Below, piece after piece: positions 1 to 9,816 of a stretch of 64,000 nucleotides of DNA. Position numbers and translations under genes: made by a program. The DNA comes from Planctomycetota bacterium (GTDB taxonomy: Bacteria; Planctomycetota; UBA8108; UBA1146). How positions within the stretch are numbered: the first letter of the stretch is position 1; every line of letters begins with the position of its first letter. The stretch lies in contig JADHSM010000013.1 of the NCBI GenBank assembly GCA_016776905.1, forward strand, positions 44,001 through 108,000, in the 5' to 3' direction. The notes below the pieces were generated by a model. That model worked only from the letters and a program-made list of their open reading frames with translations. It had not been told where the DNA came from and did no database searches.

Positions 1-1340
1 TCAGGGCCACAGTTAGTGGGGCCTGGGAACGCCGGAGGCGGACCACTGACGAAAAGGAAGTTCAGCAGGGAGATCGAGTCGGAAATATCGATAGATCCGT
101 CGTCGTTGATGTCTGCTGCATCTGCGCAAGTTGGAGAGCCTCCACCGGAGAACAAGTAGTTCACGATGAAAAGAGCATCTGCCAAATCCACATTGTTGTC
201 TCCGTTTGTGTTTCCACGTTTGAAGCCCAAAACATTCGAGAACTCTATGAGTCCGTGTTCAAGAATGGGGGATATGGACATTCCATCATAGATGACGTAG
301 TTAAATGCTGCACCAGGAACACAGTTGGGGTTCGTTGTCGGGCATGATGGCAGATTGTATGAGTCATCTAGAGTGAGAATCGTCGTTGAGCCAAGAGGGG
401 CAGAAGACGAAGTCGAGAATTCTAACTGGAGCAATGATTGACCGCTTCCTGCAGGCAGAACCTGTCCACCAAATGGCGGAAGGAAATCAAAGATGGCCGC
501 AAAGGTAACGAGTCCTACACCGGGCTCTACATTTGGATCAAGAGCAGGGTAAAACAACTCAATACCATTAGGTGCTCCTGGGCCTCCAGGGAAGAAAGAA
601 TCGGTCGACAAGTTTTCGTAATAACCGGCAGCCGTTGAAGGCTCGATATGAGTCAGTACCGTATTGTCGTAGGTGATTGCAATTTGGTAGCCCTGAATGG
701 GATCGATGTGATCGTATCTCAGAGTGGCATTTACTGTTCCACCTGGGTTTGCCAGCATGGAGTCAAACCAAAATGTATGTTGGTTATTGATGGTGATCAA
801 TCCGGAGTTCAAATCAGGTGCTATTGAAAAACCTCCTGAAGAGAGAAGGTTTTCGATCTGAGGATCACCAAGACCGTTCGTGAATGTAATGGGCAATGAT
901 TCAGGAAGTGCATCGTTGTTGATGCTGAACATCATTCTCAAGATTGTTTGCGGGATACTGGGTGACGAAGGAAGAGAAGCGGGAGATTGGGAAATGCTTC
1001 CAAAACTCAGGATAACTCCGGCAGTCATTTGTCCGTTTACCGAATCGATCTCGATTCCTGCGAAGTCCGGATCCGCTCCAGACAATAAATCACTGACGTC
1101 CGTATTCAAGAAATCGACGGAGGTCAAAAATACGGAGGTGTTTGGGTATTCAATGCTGAGGGAATATCCTTCAATAGGATTATTATTCGTCGCAGATACA
1201 TAGCACTCGACGCCAGTATCTCCTGAGTTCCCATTCACGTTTGCAATATAAAGAGCGTCTGATGCCATGGAGGTTCCGCTAAAGAGCAATGACATGGCAA
1301 TGATTAAGCCAGCGATGACTGGTAGTCGTCTTGCTTTCAT
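1..1340 (-). CDS. Secreted cohesin-like/dockerin-like protein, C-terminus cut by window edge
   Basis: The frame runs open from an ATG at 1340 to the left edge, about 446 codons, so the C-terminus is missing. GAGGAG lies 9 bases before the ATG. The protein starts with a signal peptide (basic KARR, a hydrophobic stretch, then a small-residue cleavage region near residue 26). Two beta-rich modules follow (about 27-180 and 195-360), each with the 'IPPG/LPAG ... L-F' pattern of cohesin-like folds. The tail holds two EF-hand-like dockerin loops, GNTNGDNNVDLADALF and ADINDDGSIDISDS, about residues 385-440. It is probably exported to the periplasm or cell surface; no enzymatic motif is visible. It is the last of four tandem secreted genes on this strand and resembles the next two in layout. 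Confidence 0.8.
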   Translation of the reverse strand, partial: MKARRLPVIAGLIIAMSLLFSGTSMASDALYIANVNGNSGDTGVECYVSATNNNPIEGYSLSIEYPNTSVFLTSVDFLNTDVSDLLSGADPDFAGIEIDSVNGQMTAGVILSFGSISQSPASLPSSPSIPQTILRMMFSINNDALPESLPITFTNGLGDPQIENLLSSGGFSIAPDLNSGLITINNQHTFWFDSMLANPGGTVNATLRYDHIDPIQGYQIAITYDNTVLTHIEPSTAAGYYENLSTDSFFPGGPGAPNGIELFYPALDPNVEPGVGLVTFAAIFDFLPPFGGQVLPAGSGQSLLQLEFSTSSSAPLGSTTILTLDDSYNLPSCPTTNPNCVPGAAFNYVIYDGMSISPILEHGLIEFSNVLGFKRGNTNGDNNVDLADALFIVNYLFSGGGSPTCADAADINDDGSIDISDSISLLNFLFVSGPPPAFPGPTNCGP

Positions 1341-1530
1341 ATTACGGAGCTCCTCATGTTTAAGGGTTCGGAACGGTCCTGAAACAGGGGCATCAGGTAC
1401 CGCTAGATTGACTGAGACTTCGTACCATCCCATTCATTCATTAGTTCCCATATTACCACCGGGGAGTGGCCCATCCACCATCAGGGTGAATCCTTGCTGG
1501 CCCATGATTTGCCTTGCTTCATAATCCGGC

Positions 1531-1566
1531 AAAAATTGGACCCTGGAAGATTTCTCTTCCAGGGTC
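1531..1566 (-). terminator. Rho-independent terminator after the 1601-2899 gene
   Basis: A perfect 12-bp stem (1539-1550 with 1555-1566, core GACCCTGGAAGA) with a 4-base loop is followed on the minus strand by ATTTTT. It sits about 35 bases past the stop of the secreted protein gene at 1601-2899 and would separate its transcript from that of the next gene downstream. Confidence 0.85.
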
Positions 1567-1600
1567 GTAACTCAACACGAGCATTAATATCTGATGATTC

Positions 1601-2899
1601 CTAAATATCGTCACCATCTCCGTCGCACCCCATTCCATCTCCGTTTGTCGGATCAATGCCGAGATTCGGGAAGGGAGCAGGAGGAGGACTTCCGCCAGCG
1701 AACTGGTATGTGAAGACGTATACCGCGTCTCCGATTCCAATCCCTGGTGCACCAGGACCAGCACTATCGTCGACGTCGCAAGCATCCAAGCAAGGACCGC
1801 TGCTACCACCGACGGGAGCTGACTGGAAAAGGTATGCAAGAATTGCGATACCATCTGCAAGGTCGACAAGCGAGTCTCTGTTGCAGTCACCGCGTACAAA
1901 CGGGTTGAAATCGACAAGCTCGATAGATCCGTTTACGAGGTTTGGTGTTTCACTGTAAGCTCCATCAACAATTCTGTTGGTGATCGGAGGGTTTCCAGCA
2001 CTTGCGATAAAGGAAACAGGTGTGCTCAGAGGAGCAACATTGGTTCCTAGATCTTGGCTGACAATGAATGAAAGTTGCATAATCTCTTGGTCGTCTCCAA
2101 CCGGGATTTCTTCAGTGAGTGAGAAACTCATCACCATTCCGACGCCGACTGTTCCAGCCTCGGCAGTCTGGGAAACCTCAACGAAATCAGCATTTTGTGC
2201 AACGCCTGTTGCTGTGGCCGCATCGAAAGTCAAAAGACTTTGATCGAAAGAGGCCGCGATAGAAAGTCCATCGATGGGTCTCTCGGTGGTCACGTATACA
2301 GGTACGGAAGCAGATTGACCGACGACACCAAAGCCTGAACCAATGGTCAAGAAGTTTGGACTCAGGACTTCGATAGTCGCATTCTGATGACTAGGCTGAA
2401 CACTTTCTCCTGCGATGACCATGACGGTAGTCACTGGAGGAGTTCCTGCAGTACAGAATTGTATCTCGGAAGAAGATCCTACTTCTCCAAGAGTTAAGTA
2501 TTCGATATCGAGTAACTCGAAATCGGTTGTTTCTCCCAAGGTTGCGCACCCTGAGAAACAGATCACAACACCCTGAGTGACAGAATCACTAGTGGTGTTG
2601 ATCGTGTCAAAATCGGGAGCTGCCCCGTTCTTGACGAGTTGAGCGTCGGCGCCCATCGCTGTACCTACCGGTGTGAGGTGGCTTCCATCATTACAAATAC
2701 CTAGGCTCCAACCTTGAATACCAGACGTTTGTTGATTGTCTAGTCTCGCAGTTCGGGTAACAGATCCACCTCCAAAGGCGGTTCCGTTTTCCAGTTTTAC
2801 CGTGATATCTGTGCTTTGTGCATGAACTGATACATTCAGTCCTGCAGAAAAAATCAGGAGAGCAATGAGTGAACTCCCGAACTTCTTGAGATTTAGCAT
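1601..2899 (-). CDS. Secreted cohesin-like/dockerin-like protein
   Basis: 432 residues from the ATG at 2899, chosen because GGAAGG lies 9 bases upstream; an ATG seven codons earlier lacks such a site. Residues 1-27 form a signal peptide ending at about VHAQ. Two beta-sandwich modules follow (about 30-165 and 180-325), with the cohesin-like pattern of alternating hydrophobic strands and a Gly/Pro turn before an 'LSFIV' strand. The C-terminus (about 335-432) is dockerin-like: RGDCNRDSLVDLADGIA and a second, degenerate loop CDVDDSAGPGAPGIGIGDA, which has a Gly/Pro insertion inside the calcium loop. It ends in an Asp/Gly tail. Likely extracytoplasmic, binding role unknown. It has its own terminator and is therefore probably transcribed apart from the next gene. 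Confidence 0.85.
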   Translation of the reverse strand: MLNLKKFGSSLIALLIFSAGLNVSVHAQSTDITVKLENGTAFGGGSVTRTARLDNQQTSGIQGWSLGICNDGSHLTPVGTAMGADAQLVKNGAAPDFDTINTTSDSVTQGVVICFSGCATLGETTDFELLDIEYLTLGEVGSSSEIQFCTAGTPPVTTVMVIAGESVQPSHQNATIEVLSPNFLTIGSGFGVVGQSASVPVYVTTERPIDGLSIAASFDQSLLTFDAATATGVAQNADFVEVSQTAEAGTVGVGMVMSFSLTEEIPVGDDQEIMQLSFIVSQDLGTNVAPLSTPVSFIASAGNPPITNRIVDGAYSETPNLVNGSIELVDFNPFVRGDCNRDSLVDLADGIAILAYLFQSAPVGGSSGPCLDACDVDDSAGPGAPGIGIGDAVYVFTYQFAGGSPPPAPFPNLGIDPTNGDGMGCDGDGDDI

Positions 2900-2992
2900 C
2901 CCGCATTCCTTCCACGCCACCGAGTTACATATTCGATGAGCTCGCTATAGAGTTACCTCGGTTACTAATCGAGGAGTTTATTGATGAACTTC

Positions 2993-4843
2993 TTAAGGCT
3001 GAGTTGTGCAGCCTGTGTCATTACTATTACAAACAGGTAATTCGTCATCCGTAGGATCAGGCCCATTATCAAACGGTCCTGGATCAGGCGGAGTTGGTCC
3101 AAACTTGAACAACCAATTCATGACATACACGGAGTCGGCAAGATTGATGATTCCGTCATCATTGATGTCGCATGCATCTGGGCAGAGAATTGGAAGGCCT
3201 TGGAACTGGGAAGCAATGGTCGTCGCAGCATCTGCGAGGTCGACCTTGTCGTCGCTATTACAATCGCCCCTTTGGAAAATCTCTTCTGGAACGACGTTGA
3301 TTCCTGTATCGATTCTTTCGTAGTCCTGAACGGATTGGTAATCGATGACTACGTTGTTGTAGAGTGAAACCGAACCATTACCGTTGATGTCGTCACAGAA
3401 GTAGATCTCTTGCAGTTCATTGCACTCTGCCGACTCGTCAACGGAGACTGAGATCGATCCTACCAACAAGTTTTCTGATGTTGGTGGAAGGGTCTGACCT
3501 TCGAATGGGGGCAATGCATCCAAGAGTATTGCGAGGATCAACTCACCGGTTTCTCCGTCGGAGCAATCGTCATCCACTTGATGGTTAAGATATTCAGCAC
3601 CTGTTTCCTCAACGATGGATCCGTCAAGACTAAAGGTGCCTGCTTCAATCGTCAGGTCACAGTCGTAACAAATCGTAATGGTGAAACCCTGAATCTCATC
3701 GTCGGGGTCACTGTAGTAAAGATTGAGTGTTCCCGTCATGCCTGAATGTGCGTAGTTGCCTACGGAACCGTCAAAAACCGCTTCTGCGGTCATAATGGTG
3801 TTGTGTTCAGGGGGCGGTTCAATGGCTTCACACGTTAGCTCACCCGCCTCGAGTGAAGGATTGAGTGACAATCCTTCAACAACGATGACATTTTCCAGAG
3901 GCGGATCGCCAATGTAATTGTTGATCGGAGTGAGTGGTGTAACCAGGTCGTTCTCAGGTAAGTAAATGATGCTGTTGCAGCTGTAACGGAAGGTCGCTAT
4001 TTGCTGATCAGTACCGAGAGGGATCACTTGACCATCAAATGGAGGTTGGAAATCGAGAACGACACCAATCGTTCCACCGTCAGCATAGATGTTGGAGACT
4101 TCGAACTCTGCACCCACTGTCGATGTAATCGTTCCATCGATAGTGATTTCGTTGAGTGTCAAATCATCCGGTCCATGGGCGATTGCTACTACGAATCCCT
4201 GAACAGCGCCGGTGCTGTTCGATAGCAAGATGGGAACATCCGCAATCGCAATACCGTCAGCAGGAATAGCACTAGAGCCCACTCTGAGATTGTCTGGTGG
4301 CGGCGGTGTCAAAGTGACTGTTCCATTATTCAGTCCGAGCCCATCAGGGGCTCCAATGGACATTCCACCTTGAACAATAAGGTTTTCGAGTGGCGGTGAA
4401 TTCAGAGTGCCATCAGTAAACACCAGGCTTGTCGACTGGTTGATGGAAGTCACGATTGTTGGCGAAAAGGTCAGAACACCCAATGACGACTGGCCGGGTG
4501 GAATCACCTGACCGTCGAATGGACTTTGTGCATCAAGAACGACTCCAAGAGTGATACCACTTTGGAGAATTTCTGCTGCTATTAGTTCTGCCCCGATGCT
4601 CGCCACATCAGACCCTTCCACTGTGACATTGGTGGCATTGAGCAAGGCTGAGTCGAAACTAATGGCTAATACATAACCTTGAGTTTCGCTGTCGCTCTGC
4701 AGAACCACCTCTGTACTGAACCCTGATAGCCCCTGAGTCGTGGCATCCGCGATCGTGAGTGATTGCTGGCCGCTGACCTGGGAGGTCATGACGACACACA
4801 TACACACAGCCGCGAACACCTGCTGGATGCAGGTACCCATCAT
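2993..4843 (-). CDS. Secreted protein with three cohesin-like modules and a dockerin-like tail
   Basis: 616 residues from the ATG at 4843, placed 6 bases after GAGGAG; an ATG two codons earlier (4849) touches the same site and is less likely. A signal peptide (about 1-25, CMCVVMTSQVSG) precedes three homologous modules (about 27-170, 185-330 and 345-520). Each carries the phrase 'Q-GF/YV-AI' followed by 'PPFDGQVIPPG' or a close variant, so they arose by internal duplication. The C-terminus carries the dockerin-like pair RGDCNSDDKVDLADA and CDINDDGIINLADSVY. No catalytic residues are recognisable. The gene has a candidate promoter and a leader hairpin upstream. A surface scaffold or adhesion role is possible but only inferred. 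Confidence 0.85.
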   Translation of the reverse strand: MMGTCIQQVFAAVCMCVVMTSQVSGQQSLTIADATTQGLSGFSTEVVLQSDSETQGYVLAISFDSALLNATNVTVEGSDVASIGAELIAAEILQSGITLGVVLDAQSPFDGQVIPPGQSSLGVLTFSPTIVTSINQSTSLVFTDGTLNSPPLENLIVQGGMSIGAPDGLGLNNGTVTLTPPPPDNLRVGSSAIPADGIAIADVPILLSNSTGAVQGFVVAIAHGPDDLTLNEITIDGTITSTVGAEFEVSNIYADGGTIGVVLDFQPPFDGQVIPLGTDQQIATFRYSCNSIIYLPENDLVTPLTPINNYIGDPPLENVIVVEGLSLNPSLEAGELTCEAIEPPPEHNTIMTAEAVFDGSVGNYAHSGMTGTLNLYYSDPDDEIQGFTITICYDCDLTIEAGTFSLDGSIVEETGAEYLNHQVDDDCSDGETGELILAILLDALPPFEGQTLPPTSENLLVGSISVSVDESAECNELQEIYFCDDINGNGSVSLYNNVVIDYQSVQDYERIDTGINVVPEEIFQRGDCNSDDKVDLADAATTIASQFQGLPILCPDACDINDDGIINLADSVYVMNWLFKFGPTPPDPGPFDNGPDPTDDELPVCNSNDTGCTTQP

Positions 4844-4895
4844 CTTCATCTCCTCTGCTTGCCTCTTTGGAGGCCCCCGCAAGAATATCTTCCCC

Positions 4896-4919
4896 CTCAC
4901 GTCAGAATTTAGACGTGAG
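4896..4919 (-). promoter_or_regulatory. Leader hairpin upstream of the 2993-4843 gene
   Basis: CTCACGTC (4896-4903) and GACGTGAG (4912-4919) form a perfect 8-bp stem with an 8-base loop, 53 bases before the start codon. No T-run follows on either strand, so it is more likely a leader structure or operator than a terminator. Confidence 0.4.
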
Positions 4920-4987
4920 ACTCTTCCCCATCGTGCTCGCTGCGGCGCAAGCTGAGATGGTATCTCCCCCTCAAGGGCGATTTACAT

Positions 4988-5015
4988 AGTTTATTGACAA
5001 AGGTTTACAAGTCAA
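4988..5015 (-). promoter_or_regulatory. Candidate sigma-70-like promoter for the 2993-4843 gene
   Basis: On the minus strand TTGACT (5015-5010) and TAAACT (4993-4988) are separated by 16 bases. Transcription would begin near 4980, giving a leader of about 135 bases that contains the 4896-4919 hairpin. It is a match by eye only. Confidence 0.4.
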
Positions 5016-5026
5016 GCGCGGCGGGG

Positions 5027-7111
5027 TTAACAACCAAGGTTGTCAATGAAGGAGGGATCTTCTCCCGGCTGAGGGAATGGTAAGGGAGGTGCGGCAGAAC
5101 CACCGAATAGATAGAGCAAAGTGTATATGGGGTCAGATATGTCCAAAGTGCCGTCATCGTTGGCGTCTGCAGCATCCATGCATGTTGGAGTGCTTCCAGA
5201 AGAGTAGAGCCACATCGCTGTAAAGATAGCGTCTGCGAGGTTGACCAGATTGTTCGAGTCCGAATCTCCACGAAGGAAATCGGGACCGTCGCTGACGACC
5301 AATAGTTTGTAAAGCGTGTTAGTGCCGTATCCTGCCACGACAACTGTATTGCCGATGAGCTCGATGCCGGTCCAGGGAGTACTGAGGTTTTCGAGCGACT
5401 GGCCGATGGCCGCCATAGGCATGATGAAGTTCAAAGGAAATCCGAAGGACGTCAGCTGACTGAGGCTTGTGGGTACGCCGCCATTATTGATGCCGACGAG
5501 GAAGGAACCATCTGCCAGAGTGGCTATGCCCGTACTCATGACCAATCCTGAAGTTTGTGGGGGAGATATGGCTCCGAGAGGATTTCCTTCGAGTCCGTCT
5601 TCCGCTTCCATGCGCAAGATTTCAGAGTTCGAGCCTGATGGACTGCTGAACAGTAACCAATCGTTGGTTGAAGCATCGAAGGAGATGGAACTGATATTGT
5701 TGGACCCCGAAGGGAAAGAGGACAGAACGGAACCCGTTAATGGATCGACGAAGGTCATCAAGCTGCTTCCCACTCTGCTGACTAGAAGAACGTCGAGTAC
5801 CGAGTTGTATCCCACTCCACGTAGATTCGTAAGCCCGGTATCGATGACTCTCTTTAGAACTAAATCTGAACTAAAGACTCTGAGTTCACCTGAGAAACTA
5901 TCGGTGACGTACAGGTCATCCATAGTCGTGTCGTAAGCAAGATCTCGTGGGTAGAAATTGGGAATCGAAAGGAACAGCGATAGTCCTCCCGGAGAGTTGT
6001 TCACGTGACATGACGAGGTGGACACGTTTGAGGCGAGGACTCCTTGAACCTGATACAAGATTCCCGCTTCATTGGGAGCCGCATTATCACTCCAACTGGT
6101 TGCCGCACCGCTGATGGTGTCGATGATGGCACCATTCCTTGTGATTCGAATCGTGCTGTAAATATTATTGATACCCGGTCCACAGTTTCTCCAGCTCAGG
6201 CTCACACTTCCTTCGCCGTCTGCGAGGCAGAGAAGGTCAGCAGGAGGAAGGAGGATACTTTGTGTGCTCTGAATCTCGTAAATGTTGGATGAGGTGAGAC
6301 CGTAAATCGAATCGGATCCCAAACCGTTGGCAATTCCAAGAAGTGTCTCCTCTTGTGGAATCGATTCGAGATTGACGTAGTGGCACAGAAGTTCACCCGT
6401 GGCGAGGTCTACACTGCGCGTTTCAGCGACTGTGCTATCAAAAATGTTTCCGTAGGTGTAGTCGAGAATAGGATTTCCATTATCGAGGCGAATCTTGAGG
6501 CCACTTCCAAATCGAACCACGTCGCCAGGGAGAGGTAATGTGGAAAGAATGTTTCCACTCACGGGGTCGATTTCTACTGCGGAGTTTCCTTGGCGATTCA
6601 GGGACCAAAGTCTGCCATTGAGGGGGTTGATGGTCAGTCCTGAAGGAGTTCCTGAGAAGTTGAGTGATATAGGGGCACCTATTGGATTACCGAGGGGATC
6701 CATTTGGATCAGCTCGAGTCCGGTAGAGTTCAGAATCCAGAATGAATCCGTGGAGGCTGAATAAGTGATCCCTGCGCACTGCGGTTGGAACAAAGGCGCC
6801 TGAGCGGCACCGACGGGGTGGTCGATCATATTGGTGAGGGCCAGAGTACCAGAGGTATCGTAGACACAAATTTTGCCGCTGGTGGCATCGATGCTCCAGA
6901 CCGTGGCATCTGATGGTCTGACCGCTATGTCGACGGTATTGGGATTACTTCCACAAGAACTGGTCTGTTGCAGAAGACTTCCATTTTGAGCGGACAAATT
7001 GTCGGTAAAAATTGGAAAGGTCAGCAAGATGGCCAGACCCCAAAGCATGAGCTTAGAGCCGGTAATGATTCGCTTATTGGATTCGTAGTCACTGAATGGC
7101 GACGAAGGCAT
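5027..7111 (-). CDS. Secreted beta-propeller-like protein with dockerin-like tail
   Basis: 694 residues; the ATG at 7111 follows GGAGAGGA by about 6 bases. Residues about 20-42 are a hydrophobic export signal ending in LSAQ. The body has repeated blades of the type 'DVAVRP-DATVWSIDATSG-I-VYD' (about 55-270 and 380-610), as in NHL/YncE-like propellers. Between them lies an fibronectin-III-like stretch (about 290-375, 'SVSLSWRNCG'). The C-terminus has the dockerin-like pair RGDSDSNNLVNLADAIF and ADANDDGTLDISDPIY. This is the most upstream of the four tandem secreted genes. Likely extracytoplasmic; ligand unknown. Confidence 0.85.
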   Translation of the reverse strand: MPSSPFSDYESNKRIITGSKLMLWGLAILLTFPIFTDNLSAQNGSLLQQTSSCGSNPNTVDIAVRPSDATVWSIDATSGKICVYDTSGTLALTNMIDHPVGAAQAPLFQPQCAGITYSASTDSFWILNSTGLELIQMDPLGNPIGAPISLNFSGTPSGLTINPLNGRLWSLNRQGNSAVEIDPVSGNILSTLPLPGDVVRFGSGLKIRLDNGNPILDYTYGNIFDSTVAETRSVDLATGELLCHYVNLESIPQEETLLGIANGLGSDSIYGLTSSNIYEIQSTQSILLPPADLLCLADGEGSVSLSWRNCGPGINNIYSTIRITRNGAIIDTISGAATSWSDNAAPNEAGILYQVQGVLASNVSTSSCHVNNSPGGLSLFLSIPNFYPRDLAYDTTMDDLYVTDSFSGELRVFSSDLVLKRVIDTGLTNLRGVGYNSVLDVLLVSRVGSSLMTFVDPLTGSVLSSFPSGSNNISSISFDASTNDWLLFSSPSGSNSEILRMEAEDGLEGNPLGAISPPQTSGLVMSTGIATLADGSFLVGINNGGVPTSLSQLTSFGFPLNFIMPMAAIGQSLENLSTPWTGIELIGNTVVVAGYGTNTLYKLLVVSDGPDFLRGDSDSNNLVNLADAIFTAMWLYSSGSTPTCMDAADANDDGTLDISDPIYTLLYLFGGSAAPPLPFPQPGEDPSFIDNLGC

Positions 7112-7137
7112 TCCAATTCCTCTCCAGAAGGATCTGT

Positions 7138-7159
7138 ATGAGTCGCATGAGTCTCATGC
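7138..7159. promoter_or_regulatory. Repeated heptamer with inverted repeat upstream of the propeller gene
   Basis: ATGAGTC occurs twice, at 7138-7144 and 7147-7153. The second copy is part of the perfect inverted repeat GCATGAG-T-CTCATGC (7145-7159). It lies 27-48 bases before the start at 7111, a plausible position for a regulator-binding site. No regulator is known. Confidence 0.35.
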
Positions 7160-7339
7160 AAGGATTCACCTCAACAAGCAGGATTCATAGAATCAAGACT
7201 TATCGAAGACGCACATTGAGGGGGATAGGCGAGCTGGAAGAGTGATTCCGATGCGTGAATTCGCAATAGGAACATTCAGACCATACATCCCTCAATGTAA
7301 ACCTCATTGTAACGCTACCAGAAAAGGTCGCAAGGGGGG

Positions 7340-8635
7340 TTAAGGGTAGATCCGATAAAGCATACGCGGGAAAGGTACACATTCCCGAACATGCTCGATG
7401 CCGGCGAGCCAGCAAACCGTGCGTTCAACCCCAAGACCAAATCCACCATGTGGAACTGATCCGTATCGACGAAGATCGAGGTACCAAGCAAAATCTTCCG
7501 GATCTAACTCATGCTCATGGATTCGTCCGAGCAGCGTTTCCAAGGAATCTTCACGTTGGCCGCCTCCGATGATTTCTCCGTAACCTTCCGGAGCTAATAC
7601 GTCGACGCCGAGGGCCACTTTGGAATCCTCAGGATCTCTCTTCATATAGAAGGCTTTCACCTCTTGAGGGTATCTATGAACCATCACAGGGGTGTCAAAC
7701 CAAGACGAGATAATGGCTTCGTCTTTAGCTCCAAGGTCGCCTCCCCACTCAAAGGCATGTCCCTCAGCATTTAGTCTCTCGACGGCTTCACTGTAGGACA
7801 GTCTGGGGAAAGGGCCTGTGATCTTCTTAAGTATATCCACATCCCGTTCAAGTACTTCGAGGTCTTCTTTACAATTCTCGATAACCCGAGTCGTAATTTT
7901 ACAGAGCATCGATTCTGCAAGATTCATGACGTCGTCAAGATCTGCAAATGCCATCTCTGGTTCGAACATCCAAAACTCTGTCAGATGACGCCGCGTCTTT
8001 GATTTTTCTGCACGGAAGGTGGGGCCAAGGCAATAGACATCTCCGAAAGCCATCGCAGCCGCTTCCATGTAAAGTTGGCCACTCTGCGTGAGATATGCCT
8101 TGTCATCGTCAAAGTAATCCACTTCAAAAAGTGTGCTTGTTCCTTCACAGGAGTTCGGTGTGAAGATGGGTGCGTCGATACACTGGAAGCCTTGTTCATA
8201 CATGTCATCTCGAATGGCACGAAGAACTTCGTTTCGGATATGCATCACCGCGACTTGTTTCTTTGAACGTAACCACAGGTGTCTATTCGAGAGAAGAAAG
8301 TCAGGCCCATGCTCTTGTTTGGAGATGGGGTATTCTTCGGCTTCGCTGATCACTTCAACCTTTGTGGCATGAACTTCAACACCGCCAGGTGAACGTTCAT
8401 CGGCATTGGCTTTTCCATGGATTTCGATGGAGGATTCGTAGGGAATTTTTCCGATTTCGAGGAAGGCTTCTTCATCCATCTCTGCACGTGTGACGATGCA
8501 CTGGACAATTCCTGAACCATCTCTCAGTAACAAGAAGTGGAACTTTTTGGAAGAGCGACGGTTGTACAGCCAGCCACGAAGAACGACATCTTCGCCATTA
8601 GACTTGAGCAGATCCCTGACACGTGTTCTCGACAT
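7340..8635 (-). CDS. asnS: Asparaginyl-tRNA synthetase
   Basis: Class II aminoacyl-tRNA synthetase that charges tRNA-Asn with asparagine in the cytoplasm. 431 residues from the ATG at 8635, which follows GGAAGGG by 9 bases; a more distal ATG 14 codons earlier is less likely. An N-terminal OB-fold anticodon-binding domain (about 1-105, [15 protein letters not shown]) precedes the catalytic core. Motif 2 is seen as [20 protein letters not shown] and motif 3 as [15 protein letters not shown], ending in [10 protein letters not shown] as is usual for AsnRS. Length is normal. It lies downstream of nadD with a 147-base gap in which I see no gene, so the two may be cotranscribed. Confidence 0.95.
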   Translation of the reverse strand: MSRTRVRDLLKSNGEDVVLRGWLYNRRSSKKFHFLLLRDGSGIVQCIVTRAEMDEEAFLEIGKIPYESSIEIHGKANADERSPGGVEVHATKVEVISEAEEYPISKQEHGPDFLLSNRHLWLRSKKQVAVMHIRNEVLRAIRDDMYEQGFQCIDAPIFTPNSCEGTSTLFEVDYFDDDKAYLTQSGQLYMEAAAMAFGDVYCLGPTFRAEKSKTRRHLTEFWMFEPEMAFADLDDVMNLAESMLCKITTRVIENCKEDLEVLERDVDILKKITGPFPRLSYSEAVERLNAEGHAFEWGGDLGAKDEAIISSWFDTPVMVHRYPQEVKAFYMKRDPEDSKVALGVDVLAPEGYGEIIGGGQREDSLETLLGRIHEHELDPEDFAWYLDLRRYGSVPHGGFGLGVERTVCWLAGIEHVRECVPFPRMLYRIYP

Positions 8636-8782
8636 CGAAGTAGTCCCTTCCGGGGGGCAATCGCAAATTGTTCTCACCGCTGAGACGACCTATCGGGTTC
8701 AGGCTCACGCCTCACGATGGTGTCTATTTCTTGAGCCCAATAAAGGACTTCAATTCTGATGGTGCCCAGACGTGGCTCTGAA

Positions 8783-9502
8783 TCAAGTTGATCCTTCAGA
8801 CGAACCGGATTGCTGATACCAGCCTCCCCGGAGCAAGTATTGTAAAACAGGGTCGGGGACCCCAAGTCCTTTGCTTAGAGTCGGGTTCTTGGATTCTTCA
8901 GGATTCGCAAGAAGGTGTCGAATTTGACTCGAAGAAACGTCTTGAGAGACGGCAGGAAGTGTCCATTCGCGGAACAACGTCCAGCGATCTTCAGAAATAT
9001 AGGGGAAGTCTTCTCTGCGCAGATAGTGTTTCTCCGAATCTTGTGGGGAGGATGTCGGCGAGGATCCGGGTCGTGGCGCAATCACTGGGATCGCGTGATT
9101 CCAAAGTTCTTCCGCAGATTTCCACTGGGATATCGAAGAAGCATTGTCGGCTCCCACGATCCAAAGGAGCAATCTGTCGGGATACAGGTCGGAGAGACTT
9201 TTGACAGTATCTACCGTGAAGGCGGGTCCGTTGCGCTGGAATTCAATATCCTCGACCACGAATCCGGGGACGTCGTTACAGACGATTCTGGTCATTTCTA
9301 GGCGGGCTTCAGCTGGAGCCAGCGGGGGAGATTTGTGATGAGGAATCACGGGACAGGGGATCCAGAGGACCTTTTCTATGCCGGGATGAGCAAGGGCGGA
9401 AAAGGCGATGTCCACATGACCCTGATGAACGGGATCAAAGACACCCCCAAAGAGGGCCAGTGCTGATTTTCTGGACATGTCTGTGCCGCCTTCGCTGATC
9501 AT
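8783..9502 (-). CDS. nadD: Nicotinate-nucleotide adenylyltransferase
   Basis: Transfers AMP from ATP to nicotinate mononucleotide to give deamido-NAD in NAD synthesis. The nucleotidyltransferase motif GGVFDPVHQGH (about residues 19-29) and the C-terminal SSSQIRHLL match the family's GxFDPxHxGH and ISSTxIR motifs. 239 residues, somewhat longer than the usual 200 or so, with extra sequence around the Pro/Ser-rich PRPGSSPTSSP. The start at 9502 has GAGAGGG just upstream; an ATG at 9478 (MSRKS) is an alternative that would fit family lengths better. asnS follows downstream. Confidence 0.9.
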   Translation of the reverse strand: MISEGGTDMSRKSALALFGGVFDPVHQGHVDIAFSALAHPGIEKVLWIPCPVIPHHKSPPLAPAEARLEMTRIVCNDVPGFVVEDIEFQRNGPAFTVDTVKSLSDLYPDRLLLWIVGADNASSISQWKSAEELWNHAIPVIAPRPGSSPTSSPQDSEKHYLRREDFPYISEDRWTLFREWTLPAVSQDVSSSQIRHLLANPEESKNPTLSKGLGVPDPVLQYLLRGGWYQQSGSSEGST

Positions 9503-9816
9503 AGGTCCCTCTCCCTACTTCCCCAGTGATGGCTCCCGGGGGCTAGGGGACATCATCCGGTCTGGAACCGCTCCAATCCACATCCCCTGCGGCTTTTTTT
9601 ACCCAGAATCGTCCTTTTGGAGGGGAGGAGACCCTCGCCATCGCTTGTCAGTCTAGGGCGCCCCTCGTAGAATCCGGATTCCGTATGGGATTCCCCGGGG
9701 TTCCGGGAGCCTTTCAGGATGGGATTGACCGTGTGCTCGTGAGTGGGTCTCCGAGTGCTTCTGTCGTTGAAAATCGGTTTTGCCCATCACTGAACTTTGA
9801 AAATAAGGAGCATCTA
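9503..9816. other. Intergenic region between divergent nadD and ald
   Basis: About 314 bases without a supported gene. It must hold the divergent promoters of nadD and ald, but I could not place a convincing -35/-10 pair. It contains GC-rich stretches, a T7 run near 9593 and AAGGAG at 9805-9810, the ribosome binding site of ald. An open frame extends upstream of ald from 9685, but it lacks a ribosome binding site and family similarity. Confidence 0.6.

Noticed and set aside
1519..1958. Overlapping frames on both strands inside the 1601-2899 gene
   Set aside because: They lack ribosome binding sites and family similarity and are explained by the real secreted-protein gene in another frame.
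4896..4919. Terminator of the propeller gene
   Set aside because: The stem is perfect but no T-run follows on the minus strand; it lies in the leader of the next gene.
8636..8782. Small gene between nadD and asnS (such as the ribosome silencing factor often found after nadD)
   Set aside because: The gap is 147 bases and no frame in it shows that family's motifs or a ribosome binding site.
9685..9816. N-terminal extension of alanine dehydrogenase
   Set aside because: The extra 44 codons lack a ribosome binding site and family similarity, whereas AAGGAG precedes the ATG at 9817.
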